From NCBI RefSeq assembly GCF_041435355.1, contig NZ_CP108442.1, positions 310,001 through 374,000 of the forward strand: a stretch of 64,000 nt of DNA. Direction: 5' to 3'. Below are positions 51,597 through 59,690 of this stretch, piece after piece. The translations under genes were made by a program, and so were the position numbers. Below the pieces are notes generated by a model. It was not told the origin of the DNA, did not search any database, and worked only from the letters and a program-made list of their open reading frames with translations. Numbering within the stretch: position 1 is the stretch's first letter; each line of letters begins with the position of its first letter. The stretch is from Streptomyces sp. NBC_01276. GTDB lineage: Bacteria; Actinomycetota; Actinomycetes; Streptomycetales; Streptomycetaceae.

Positions 51597-52544
51597 ATGG
51601 CTTTGGAACTGCGCCACCTGCGCTACCTGCTCGCGGTCGCCGAACACAGCAGCTTCACGCGCGCCGCCGAGGAGCTGCGGATCTCCCAGCCCACCCTGTC
51701 CCAGCAGGTCAAGCAGCTGGAGCGGACGGTGGGCGTGCAGCTCCTGGACCGCAGCGGACGCGCGGTGCGCCTCACGGACGCCGGAGCGGTCTACGCGGAG
51801 CACGCCCGCCGGGCGCTGCGGGACCTCGCGACCGCCGAGCGGGCGGTCCACGACCTCTCCGACCTCAGCCGCGGCCACCTGCGGCTGGCCCTCACCCCCA
51901 CCTTCACGGCCTACCTCCTCGGCCCGCTGCTCGCCGCCTTCCACACGGCGCACCCCGGCATCACGGTGGAGGTGCGGGAGATGCCCCAGGACCGCATCGA
52001 GGCCGCGCTGCTGGCCGACGACACCGACCTCGGCATCGCCTTCCGGGGCGTCCACCTGCCGGGGGTCGCCGCGACCGGGCTGTTCACCGAGACCCTGGGC
52101 CTGGTGGTGGGCGGCAGCGGTACGGCCCCCACGGCGCCGGAGCCGGATCCGCTGCCGGTGTCGGCCCTGGCGGACCGTCGGCTGGCGCTGCTGAGCGGGG
52201 ACTTCGCGACCCGGGAGCACATCGACGCCTACCTCGCGGTGCACGGGGTCAGGCCGCGGGTCGCGGTGGAGGCCGGATCCGTCCAGGCGCTGACCGAACT
52301 CGTGCAGCGGACCGGCCTGGCCACCGTCCTGCCCGACGCCGTCACCGACGACCATCCGCGCCTGACCCCGGTCCGGCTGGTCCCGCCGCTGCCGCCGCGC
52401 ACGGTGAGCCTGCTGCGGCGCGATGGCGCGTACCGCAGCGCCGCGGCCCGGGCCTTCACCGCGCTGGCCCGGGAGGTGACCGCCGCCCGGGGGTACGCCC
52501 CGCCGGGGGGAACGGAGAGCGCGCGGGGTCAGGAGAGCCCGTAG
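51597..52544 (+). CDS. cynR: LysR-family regulator of the cyanate operon
   Basis: A 315-residue LysR protein. The HTH is textbook (MALELRHLRYLLAVAEHSSFTRAAEELRISQPTLSQQVKQLE), followed by a substrate-binding domain (LRLALTPTFTAYLLGPLLAAFH, DLGIAFRG). Divergent placement next to cynT-cynS identifies it as the CynR-type activator, which in E. coli responds to cyanate. The ATG at 51597 starts exactly at the HTH; an earlier ATG would add a tail running through the operator. Its 3' end overlaps the convergent MerR gene by 16 bases. Confidence 0.88.
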   Translation: MALELRHLRYLLAVAEHSSFTRAAEELRISQPTLSQQVKQLERTVGVQLLDRSGRAVRLTDAGAVYAEHARRALRDLATAERAVHDLSDLSRGHLRLALTPTFTAYLLGPLLAAFHTAHPGITVEVREMPQDRIEAALLADDTDLGIAFRGVHLPGVAATGLFTETLGLVVGGSGTAPTAPEPDPLPVSALADRRLALLSGDFATREHIDAYLAVHGVRPRVAVEAGSVQALTELVQRTGLATVLPDAVTDDHPRLTPVRLVPPLPPRTVSLLRRDGAYRSAAARAFTALAREVTAARGYAPPGGTESARGQESP

Positions 52545-53173
52545 CGACGGGCCGACTCCTCCTCCTGCGCCAGCCGGTGCATGGCCTTGAGCACCGGCTC
52601 GAAGAGGACGGCGGCGGCGACCGCCGCCTCCACCCTCTCCGCCTCCGAGGGGTAGTCCTCCATGTTGTCGAGGTCGTGGACGGCGACCTGGTGCATCAGA
52701 CGGGCGTAGGGCGCCAGCATCCGTGCGTCCCAGCGGTAGCCGAGGCGGATGAGCGAGGCCACCGCCAGCACCAGGGAGCGGTGGTCCGGGGAGAGGGGGG
52801 CCAGTTCCCGGGCGGTCGACCAGCCCAGCCCCTCCAGCAGCCGGTCCACCTCGGCGCGGGCCGTCACCACGGCGTCGTCCTCCTCGTCCGGCTCCGGTAC
52901 GCGCGGCAGCGCCCACAGGGCGGCTCCCGTGCGGATCGTCCGGCCCAGCGAGTCGTCGTCGACGTGCCGGAGCACCTCGCGGGCCGTCGCCACGGGCACC
53001 CCGCCGACCTGGATCAGCGTGCGTACCAGGCGCAGCCGGCGCAGGTGCGTTTCGTCGTAGTCGGCCGTCGTCGCGCCGATCCGGCGTCCGGGCGGCAACA
53101 GGCCTTCGCGCAGGTAGTACTTGATGGTCGCGGTGGAGACACCGCTGCGCTCGCTCAGCTCCGCCAGCCGCAT
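52529..53173 (-). CDS. MerR-family regulator
   Basis: A 214-residue regulator with the MerR HTH at the start (MRLAELSERSGVSTATIKYYLREGLLPPGRR, HLRRLRLVRTLIQVGGVPVATAREVL), then a helical C-terminal domain of about 130 residues containing SLIRLGYRWDARMLAPYARLMHQVAVHDLDNM. No Cys is present, so it is not a metal or redox sensor of the classic type. The C-terminal helical bundle resembles those of actinobacterial MerR proteins that bind drugs, but the ligand is unknown. ATG at 53173. Confidence 0.88.
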   Translation of the reverse strand: MRLAELSERSGVSTATIKYYLREGLLPPGRRIGATTADYDETHLRRLRLVRTLIQVGGVPVATAREVLRHVDDDSLGRTIRTGAALWALPRVPEPDEEDDAVVTARAEVDRLLEGLGWSTARELAPLSPDHRSLVLAVASLIRLGYRWDARMLAPYARLMHQVAVHDLDNMEDYPSEAERVEAAVAAAVLFEPVLKAMHRLAQEEESARRYGLS

Positions 53174-53341
53174 CCCTGTGTGCCTTTCCTTGGAGAGCGC
53201 CACTATCTCATCAGGGCGCGCCCGGAAGGGCTCCCCGGACCGCACCCGGCGGCGGGGGGGGCGGGCGCTCGCCGGGCGGGCCGGGCCGGGTCGGCCCAGG
53301 ATGGGAGGGTGTGGGGGTCGGGTAGCGACGGGAGTGCGTAC

Positions 53342-53575
53342 ATGAGCGGCAGGCGGTACGAGCTGGTCTTCCCCTCGACCGACGGGACGGGCGAGGACGT
53401 CGTGGTCGTGGACCGCACCGACACCGCGGGACCGGGCGGCCACCCGGTGTACGCCGACGCCTCCGGCATCGTCCGTGCGGAGATCAGTGACCGGGGCGAG
53501 GTGCGCATGCTCCCCTCGGGCGGCCACCAGGTCCCCGCGCACCCGCTGGCGGCCCGCCCGCTGCCGGACGGGTGA
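53342..53575 (+). CDS. Small conserved actinobacterial protein (DUF6296-like)
   Basis: A 77-residue protein starting MSGRRYELVFPSTDGTGEDV and ending in a Pro/Gly-rich tail; it carries VVDRTDTAGPGGHPVYADASGIVRAEIS. From memory this matches DUF6296 of Streptomyces; no function is known to me. No signal or membrane segment. It begins 168 bases from the divergent MerR start, so that regulator may control it. Confidence 0.65.
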   Translation: MSGRRYELVFPSTDGTGEDVVVVDRTDTAGPGGHPVYADASGIVRAEISDRGEVRMLPSGGHQVPAHPLAARPLPDG

Positions 53576-53615
53576 CCCCGGTCCGCCGGTCCGGGCGGGC
53601 GACGGGACCGGGTGC

Positions 53616-53975
53616 TCAGGGGTTCGCGCGGGCCGCCGCCTGGCGCTGGCGCTTGCTCTGCTTGGCCAGCGAGAGGTCCTCGGCGGTGCAGCGCAGCCGC
53701 TTGAAGCCGTAGCCGCGCTCCGTCAGCCAGCTCTCGGCGGCCAGTTCGGCGCGGGCGGCGGCTTCGAGGATGTCCTCCTCCGCCTCCCCGGAGTCCAGGA
53801 AGCGGAAGGCGAAGGAGTTGCGGGCGGCCAGCTCGTAGGAGAGGTTCCCCTCGGTGGTGAACGAGGCGCGCAGTACGTCGTGCGCGGGGGCCGCGGCCGT
53901 CAGCTCGGCGTGCTGTTCGGCGGTGAGGCCGTCGAAGAAGCCGCGGACGGTGACGCGGAAGGTGCGGGTGCTCAT
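53616..53975 (-). CDS. Conserved actinobacterial protein (DUF6204-like)
   Basis: A 119-residue protein beginning MSTRTFRVTVRGFFDGLTAE, with FRFLDSGEAEEDILEAAARAELAAESWLTERGYGFKRLR and a basic C-terminal end (SKRQRQ). From memory it matches DUF6204; function unknown. ATG at 53975 is preferred to an upstream GTG-rich extension. It may be a ferredoxin-like alpha/beta fold by its strand-helix rhythm. Converges on the DUF6296-like gene. Confidence 0.7.
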   Translation of the reverse strand: MSTRTFRVTVRGFFDGLTAEQHAELTAAAPAHDVLRASFTTEGNLSYELAARNSFAFRFLDSGEAEEDILEAAARAELAAESWLTERGYGFKRLRCTAEDLSLAKQSKRQRQAAARANP

Positions 53976-54065
53976 CGTGGCACCGTAGACCGGGCCGCCC
54001 GCGCGGCGCACCGCATTTTCGGCGGTCGCCGGGGCCGGCCCGGACGGCCGCGCGTACGGTCGGGT

Positions 54066-54917
54066 TCACGTCTCGACGGGGGCTCCGAGGGGGTCGAGGG
54101 CGCGGCGCCGGCGGCTGATGGAGTCGGGGTCCCAGCCGGGGCGGGGGACGGAGGCCAGGAGCAGCCGGGTGTACGGATGGTCCGGGGTGGTGAGCAGTTC
54201 GGCGACGGGCCGGTGTTCCATGGTCCGGCCGCGGTACATGACGAGGGCCTCGTCGCAGACGTAGCGGACGACGGCCAGGTCGTGGCTGACGAAGACCAGG
54301 CCGATGCCGGTGTCGCGGCGGATGTCGGCGAGCAGGTTGAGGACCTGGGCCTGCACCGACACGTCGAGGGCGGACACGGCTTCGTCGAGGACGAGCACGG
54401 CCGGTTCGACGGCGAGGGCGCGGGCGATCGCGGCGCGCTGGCGCTGGCCGCCGGAGAGGTGGCGGGGCAGGGCGGCCGCTTCCCGGTCGCCGAGCCCGAC
54501 CCGGGCCAGGAGCGCCCGGACGCGGGTGGCGCGCTCCGCCGGGTCGCGGGTTCCGTGCAGCCGGAGCACCCCGTCGAGGGTGGCTCCGACGGTGATCCGG
54601 GCGTCGAGCGAGAGGTAGGGGTCCTGGAAGACGATCTGCACGGCCTTGGCGCGCGCCAGCCGGGCCGCCCTGCCGCGTACGGACGCGGCCAGGGGGCGGC
54701 CCTGGACGTGGATCTCCCCGGAGTCGGGGCGTTCGAGGCCGATGAGCATCCGGGCGGTGGTGGTCTTCCCCGACCCGGACTCCCCGACGATGCCGAGGGC
54801 GCCGCCGTGGCGCAGCGTGAAGGACAGGCCGTCCACGGCGACGACCTCGGTGGCGCCGCTCCGGTAGGTCTTGCGCAGGCCGTCGACCCGCAGGAGCGGG
54901 GGCTGGTCGGTGGTCAC
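54066..54917 (-). CDS. Peptide ABC importer, ATPase subunit 2 (OppF/DppF-like)
   Basis: A 283-residue ATPase of a dipeptide/oligopeptide (or nickel) importer. Walker A GESGSGKTTTAR, signature LSGGQRQRAAIARAL, Walker B PAVLVLDEAVSALDVS, and switch His FVSHDLAV are intact. The C-terminal tail is short and lacks the Cys-rich region of subunit 1. Last gene of a five-gene operon in the order binding protein, two permeases, two ATPases, all joined by ATGA or GTGA overlaps. GTG at 54917 follows AGGAGGT. Confidence 0.92.
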   Translation of the reverse strand: MTTDQPPLLRVDGLRKTYRSGATEVVAVDGLSFTLRHGGALGIVGESGSGKTTTARMLIGLERPDSGEIHVQGRPLAASVRGRAARLARAKAVQIVFQDPYLSLDARITVGATLDGVLRLHGTRDPAERATRVRALLARVGLGDREAAALPRHLSGGQRQRAAIARALAVEPAVLVLDEAVSALDVSVQAQVLNLLADIRRDTGIGLVFVSHDLAVVRYVCDEALVMYRGRTMEHRPVAELLTTPDHPYTRLLLASVPRPGWDPDSISRRRRALDPLGAPVET

Positions 54918-55936
54918 CTGACCTCCTGGTTCCGGTTGGGGTGGTGGTCGCCGTGCTGGTCGCGGTGGGGTGTGAGGGTGAGTTCGCCGGCCCGGTGGCA
55001 GGCGACCAGGGCCGGACCGTGCTCGCGCAGCGGGGGCGGTGACTGGTCGCAGCGGCCGGGTTCGGCGAAGCGGCAGCGCGGGGCGAAGGAGCAGCCGGTG
55101 GCGGATTCGAGCAGGCCCATGGGGGCGCCGGGGATGGGGACGAGCCGCTCGGGCGCCTTGCCGTCCAGCGGCGGGGAGGAGCCGAGCAGTCCGGCGGTGT
55201 ACGGGTGCCGGGGCGTGGTGAAGAGGTCTCCCACGGGGGCGGTCTCGACGATGCGGCCCGCGTACATCACGTAGATCCGGTCGCTGACGGAGGCGGCGAG
55301 TTCGATGTCGTGGGTGATCAGGAGCAGGCCCAGGCCGCGTTCGCGCCGCAGCCGGCCGAGGACGGCGAGGATCTCCGCCTGGGTGCTGACGTCGAGGGCG
55401 GTGGTCGGCTCGTCGCACAGCAGCAGGCGGGGCTCGGCGGTCAGGGCGGCGGCGATCACGACGCGCTGGAGCATGCCGCCGGAGAGCTCGTGCGGGTACT
55501 GGTCCAGGTGGCGGACGGGATCGGGGAGGCCGACCGCGCCGAGCAGTTCGGCGGCCCGTGCGCGGGCCCGTTCCCGGGTCCAGCCGTGGACCAGGCGCAG
55601 GGACTCGGTGAGGAAGTCCCCGACGCGGCGGACGGGGTTGATCGCGGCGCGCGGGTCCTGGTAGATCATCGCCGCCGTGTCGGTGCGCACCGCGCGCAGG
55701 CTCGCGGCGTCGGCTCCGACGAGGTCGGTGCCGTCGACGAGGACCCGGCCGGCGATCCGGGCGCCCCCGGGGAAGAGGCCGAGGGCGGCGCGGGCGGTGA
55801 CGGACTTGCCGGAGCCGGATTCGCCGACCAGGGCGACGGCCTCGCCGGCCCCGACGGTGAGGCCGATGCCGTCTAGGACGGGGCGGGCCGTGCCGGGCAG
55901 GGTGACGCTGAGGTCTTCGTACCGGAGCAGGGTCAT
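54914..55936 (-). CDS. Peptide ABC importer, ATPase subunit 1 (OppD/DppD-like)
   Basis: A 340-residue ATPase with Walker A GESGSGKSVTAR, signature LSGGMLQRVVIAAAL, Walker B RLLLCDEPTTALDVS and the C-terminal Cys motif GCSFAPRCRFAEPGRCDQSPP, which in OppD/DppD proteins can bind an iron-sulfur cluster. The last part (HRDQHGDHHPNRNQ) is His-rich and unusual; metal (nickel?) transport cannot be excluded. It overlaps the neighbouring genes by 4 bases on both sides. Confidence 0.93.
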   Translation of the reverse strand: MTLLRYEDLSVTLPGTARPVLDGIGLTVGAGEAVALVGESGSGKSVTARAALGLFPGGARIAGRVLVDGTDLVGADAASLRAVRTDTAAMIYQDPRAAINPVRRVGDFLTESLRLVHGWTRERARARAAELLGAVGLPDPVRHLDQYPHELSGGMLQRVVIAAALTAEPRLLLCDEPTTALDVSTQAEILAVLGRLRRERGLGLLLITHDIELAASVSDRIYVMYAGRIVETAPVGDLFTTPRHPYTAGLLGSSPPLDGKAPERLVPIPGAPMGLLESATGCSFAPRCRFAEPGRCDQSPPPLREHGPALVACHRAGELTLTPHRDQHGDHHPNRNQEVR

Positions 55937-56814
55937 CGGGGGTCCCTTCCCGCGAGCTTGTCGGCGAGGCTCTCCCCGACGACGGTGAAGGCGACGACCA
56001 CGACGACGACCGCGACGGCCGGGACGACCGCGGACAGCGGCTGTCCCTGGAGCACGGCGGCCTGCCCCTGGTTGATCATGGCGCCCCAGTCGGGTGTCGG
56101 CGGCTGGACGCCGAGGCCGAGGAAGGAGAGGGCCGCGAGGTCGAGCAGGGCGTAGCCGAAGTTCACCGTCGCCTGGGCGAGGAGCGTCGGGGCGATGTTG
56201 GGGAGCATCCGGCGGACCGTCACGAACACGGCGGAGTGGCCCTGGACGGTGTAGGCGGCGATGTAGGGGCGGGCCTTCTCCTGGAGGGCCAGGCCCCGGA
56301 CGAGGCGTGCGGTGTACGGCATGTAGGCGATGGCCATGGCGAGCACGGGGGCGGTCATGCCCTTGCCGAAGAGGGCGACGGCGAGGATCGCGAGCAGCAG
56401 GGCGGGGAAGGCGAACAGCACGTCGAGCACGCGTCCGGCGAGGGCGTCGGTCCGGCCGCCGCGCCACGCGGTGAACAGGCCGACGGCGACACCGATGACG
56501 GTGGAGAACACCACGACGGCGAGCGGCCCGACCAGACTGGTCCGGCTGCCGACGAGGAGCGCCGACAGGGTGTCGTGGCCGCCCTGGTCGGTGCCGAGCC
56601 AGTGCCCGGCGCCGGGCCCGAGGAGGGTGTCCCCGAGGCTGCCGAAGGTGGGGTCCTGCGGTGCGATCCAGGGCGCCACCGCGGCGACCAGGACGAACAG
56701 GACGAGGAGGAAAAGGCAGGTCCGCTGGAGCGGGCCGCCGCCGAGGGCCCGTAGCCGGGTGAGGCGGGCGGGGCGCGACAGGAGCGTGGCGGAGGCCTGG
56801 GTGTCAGGGGTCAT
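55933..56814 (-). CDS. Peptide ABC importer, permease subunit 2 (OppC/DppC-like)
   Basis: A 293-residue inner-membrane permease with about six helices, an OppC_N-type first helix (LFLLVLFVLVAAVAPWIAPQDP) and HWLGTDQGGHDTLSALLVGSRTSLVG, the typical DppC block. The EAA loop that contacts the ATPase lies around RRMLPNIAPTLLAQA. Paired with the next permease upstream. Confidence 0.93.
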   Translation of the reverse strand: MTPDTQASATLLSRPARLTRLRALGGGPLQRTCLFLLVLFVLVAAVAPWIAPQDPTFGSLGDTLLGPGAGHWLGTDQGGHDTLSALLVGSRTSLVGPLAVVVFSTVIGVAVGLFTAWRGGRTDALAGRVLDVLFAFPALLLAILAVALFGKGMTAPVLAMAIAYMPYTARLVRGLALQEKARPYIAAYTVQGHSAVFVTVRRMLPNIAPTLLAQATVNFGYALLDLAALSFLGLGVQPPTPDWGAMINQGQAAVLQGQPLSAVVPAVAVVVVVVAFTVVGESLADKLAGRDPR

Positions 56815-57863
56815 CGGGCACTCCCCCCGGCCGCCGTGCGCGGGTCGATCAGCGGGTGCAGGAGGTCCACGAGGGCGTTGACCACGACGAAGGCGGCCAC
56901 GACCAGCAGCACGATCGCCTGGACGACCTGGAAGTCGAGCTGGTCGACGCTCTGGACGAGCAGGGAGCCCACGCCCGACATACCGAAGGCGGTCTCGACG
57001 ATGGCGGTGCTGACGAGCATGCCCGAGACGAGGAGCGCGGAGACGGTGACGATGGGGCCCAACGCGTTGCGCAGGACGTGGCGCCGGATCACCGTCCGCC
57101 GGGGGGTGCCCCGGCTGAGCGCGACCTCGACGTGTTCGCGGCGCAGTTCGTCGAGCATCGCCGAGCGGGTCACGCGGGTCACCAGGGCCGTGAAGGTCAC
57201 GGCCAGGGCGACCGCCGGCAGGAAGACGTGGTGCAGCCGGTCGAACACCCCGCTGCCGTTGCCGATGGTCGGGAACCAGCCCAGGCGGACTCCGAGGAGG
57301 GAGCGCAGGAGCAGGGCGACGACGAAGGCGGGTGCGGCCGCTCCGATCGTGACCAGCAGCATCAGCGCCCGGTCGGTACGGCCGCCGCGGCGCAGCGCTC
57401 CGACGATCCCCGCGCCGACGCCCACGACGGCGATCATCAGGGCCGCGGTGGCGACGAGGAGCAGGGAAGAGGGCAGCCGGGACCAGATGACCGCGGAGAC
57501 GTCCTGGTGGAAGAGGTGGGAGCGGCCGAAGTCCCCCTGGACGACGCCTTCGAGCCACTGCCAGTAGCGCAGCAGGAAGGGCTGGTCGAAGCCGTACTGG
57601 TGGCGCAGTTCGGCGAGTTGCTCGGGGCCGGGGCTGCGCCCGCGCACCAGGAAGGAGACCGGGTCGCCGGGCGCGAGGTAGAGGGAGGAGAACACCAGGA
57701 AGGAGGTGACCAGGAGGGTCACGGCCATCCCGGCGAGCCGGCGCAGGACCCGCCCGCCCCGGGCGAGGACCGCCGGAACGGGGGCGGGGGCGGCCGGGGC
57801 GGGGGCGGCCGGCACGGGACCGGCGGGGGCGGGCGGCGCCGCGCCCGGGGGCTCGTCGGTCAT
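56811..57863 (-). CDS. Peptide ABC importer, permease subunit 1 (OppB/DppB-like)
   Basis: A 350-residue permease. After a Pro/Ala-rich leader of about 35 residues comes the DppB pattern: RRLAGMAVTLLVTSFLVFSSLYLAPGDPVSFLVRG, YGFDQPFLLRYWQWL, GDFGRSHLFHQDVSAVI, and the EAA-type loop RRTVIRRHVLRNALGP. About six membrane segments. Overlaps its neighbours by ATGA. Confidence 0.93.
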   Translation of the reverse strand: MTDEPPGAAPPAPAGPVPAAPAPAAPAPVPAVLARGGRVLRRLAGMAVTLLVTSFLVFSSLYLAPGDPVSFLVRGRSPGPEQLAELRHQYGFDQPFLLRYWQWLEGVVQGDFGRSHLFHQDVSAVIWSRLPSSLLLVATAALMIAVVGVGAGIVGALRRGGRTDRALMLLVTIGAAAPAFVVALLLRSLLGVRLGWFPTIGNGSGVFDRLHHVFLPAVALAVTFTALVTRVTRSAMLDELRREHVEVALSRGTPRRTVIRRHVLRNALGPIVTVSALLVSGMLVSTAIVETAFGMSGVGSLLVQSVDQLDFQVVQAIVLLVVAAFVVVNALVDLLHPLIDPRTAAGGSAR

Positions 57864-59587
57864 CCCTTGGCTCCGATCTCTGCGGCCCACGGGTAGTAGA
57901 GGTAGGCGATGGAAGGCTGGACGCCGGTGATCCGCTTGCCCAGGAAGACGCTCACGGGCTGGGTGTACAGGGGCAGCCAGGGCAGTTCGCGCAGGGCGAT
58001 GCGCTGGGCCTCGGCATTGGCCGCCGCGTGTCCGGCCGGGTCGTAGGTGTCGACGGCGCGGTCGACGGCCGCGTCGTAGGCGGGGTCGGACCAGCCGCCG
58101 TAGTTGCTGAACGCGCCGGTGCGCAGGGAGGCGTACATGTCCAGCGGATCGGTGATGGAGGTGTACCAGAACGTGAGGAAGAGGTCGACGCCCTCGCGGG
58201 CGGCGGGGTCGGTGAAGAGCGCGGTGTACTTCTCGGCGGAGACGCTGTCGATCTGCGGTTCGAGTCCGATGGCCTTGGCGGCCTGGGCTACGGCCTGGGT
58301 GATGATCGTGGTCTGCGAGTCCAGGGGGCTGGTCGCGATCACGACCTTCTGGCCGGACACTCCGGCCTCGGCGGCGAGCGCCTTGGCCTTGGCCGGGTCG
58401 TACGGGTACTTCGGCAGGTCCTTCAGGAGGGCCTCGCGGGTGGCGGCGGGCGCTGCGCTCCACAGGTTGTCGGTGACGAGCGAGTCGGCGACCTCTCCGG
58501 CGCCGCCGGCTCCGGCCTTGACGATGCCCTTGCGGTCGATGGCCATGAGCAGGGCCCGGCGTACGCGGGCGTCGCCGAGGGGGCCCTTGAGGTTGCCGAC
58601 GACCTCGTCGGCGACGGTGGTGCTGCGGCCGAAGTAGAGGTTTCCGGCCTGGGTGGAGCGCAGTCGGTCGTACGCGTTGGGCGGGACCATCCAGCCGCCG
58701 TCGACCTCGCCGGACTGGAAGGCGTTGACCCGGGTGGTGGCGTCGGCGAGGAAGACGAACTTCACCTCGCCGGACCTGGCCTTGAGTTCGGGGTTCCAGT
58801 AGGCGTCGTTGCGCTTGAGGGTGAGGGACTGGCCGGAGGTCCAGGAGCCGAAGGAGAAGGGGCCGGTGCAGTTGACGCCGGTCTGCGGGTTCCCGTAGTC
58901 CTTGCCGGCCTTGGCGAGGGTGGCGGCGGACTCCACCGTGCCGGGAGCGGCGGCGAGGTACTGGTTGAAGGTGGAGTCGGGCTGGCTGAGCGTGACGGTG
59001 ACCTCCATGTCCCCGCTGCGCTCGACCGACTTGACGTTCTTGAAGGGGTAGGCCCAGACGCTGGCCACGGCCGGGTCGAGGTTGCGGCGCAGCGAGGCGA
59101 CGACGTCGTCGGCGGTGAGCGGGGTCCCGTCGTGGAACCGCACTCCGGGCCGGATCCGGTAGACCCAGGTGGTGGGGGTGGGGTTGCTGAACGACTCCGC
59201 GAGGTTGGGGGAGGTCGTGAGGTCGGGGTTCCAGCGCAGCAGGCTCTCGCAGACGTTGGCGAGGATCTGGTTGGGCGGGTAGTCGAAGGACTGCGCGTAG
59301 TCGATGGAGGCGGGCTCGGCGAAGGTCGACCAGGTGAAGGAGGCGAGGTCGCCGGCCGGGGCGGGGGTGCGGTCGGTGATCCGGTAGGCGGCGGCCGCGT
59401 CCTTAGCCGGGTGGGCCGTGCCGCTGCACCCGCCGGTGAGGAACACGGCGGTGGCGGCGAGCCCGCCGACCGCGGCGCGCCGCAGGCGGGCGGCACGGGC
59501 GGCACGGGGGGTAAGGGGGGTAAGGGGGGTAAGGGGGGTAAGACTGGTGCTCTGCGGGCGTGTCGCTCTCGATCGGGCTGATGGCAT
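57860..59587 (-). CDS. Peptide ABC importer, substrate-binding lipoprotein (SBP family 5)
   Basis: A 575-residue lipoprotein that captures the substrate outside the membrane. Lipobox LTGGC puts the lipidated Cys at residue 54. Family 5 motifs follow: GDLASFTWSTFAEPASIDYAQ, LAESFSNPTPTTWVYRIRPGVRFHDGTPLTADDVVASL, and GTGPFSFGSW-like segments. The region before the signal helix is unusually long and holds four tandem Leu-Thr-Pro repeats (residues 16-27). ATG at 59587 follows GGAGG. It heads the operon and probably shares regulation with the amidohydrolase gene 103 bases upstream. Confidence 0.93.
   Translation of the reverse strand: MPSARSRATRPQSTSLTPLTPLTPLTPRAARAARLRRAAVGGLAATAVFLTGGCSGTAHPAKDAAAAYRITDRTPAPAGDLASFTWSTFAEPASIDYAQSFDYPPNQILANVCESLLRWNPDLTTSPNLAESFSNPTPTTWVYRIRPGVRFHDGTPLTADDVVASLRRNLDPAVASVWAYPFKNVKSVERSGDMEVTVTLSQPDSTFNQYLAAAPGTVESAATLAKAGKDYGNPQTGVNCTGPFSFGSWTSGQSLTLKRNDAYWNPELKARSGEVKFVFLADATTRVNAFQSGEVDGGWMVPPNAYDRLRSTQAGNLYFGRSTTVADEVVGNLKGPLGDARVRRALLMAIDRKGIVKAGAGGAGEVADSLVTDNLWSAAPAATREALLKDLPKYPYDPAKAKALAAEAGVSGQKVVIATSPLDSQTTIITQAVAQAAKAIGLEPQIDSVSAEKYTALFTDPAAREGVDLFLTFWYTSITDPLDMYASLRTGAFSNYGGWSDPAYDAAVDRAVDTYDPAGHAAANAEAQRIALRELPWLPLYTQPVSVFLGKRITGVQPSIAYLYYPWAAEIGAKG
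59506..59541. repeat. Four exact tandem copies of a 9-base unit (GGGGGGTAA)
   Basis: Perfect 9-base period in frame with the binding-protein gene, encoding Leu-Thr-Pro four times ahead of the signal peptide. Unit gain or loss would keep the reading frame. Confidence 0.85.
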
Positions 59588-59690
59588 CGTCTGCCTCCGT
59601 GAGGGGTGAGCTTCCTGGGTGCGTGGTGCTACCCGGCGGCGGGCGGACCGGCCGGGGCGTTGCGGTGCGTCGCCGTGGGGGGACCGGCGC

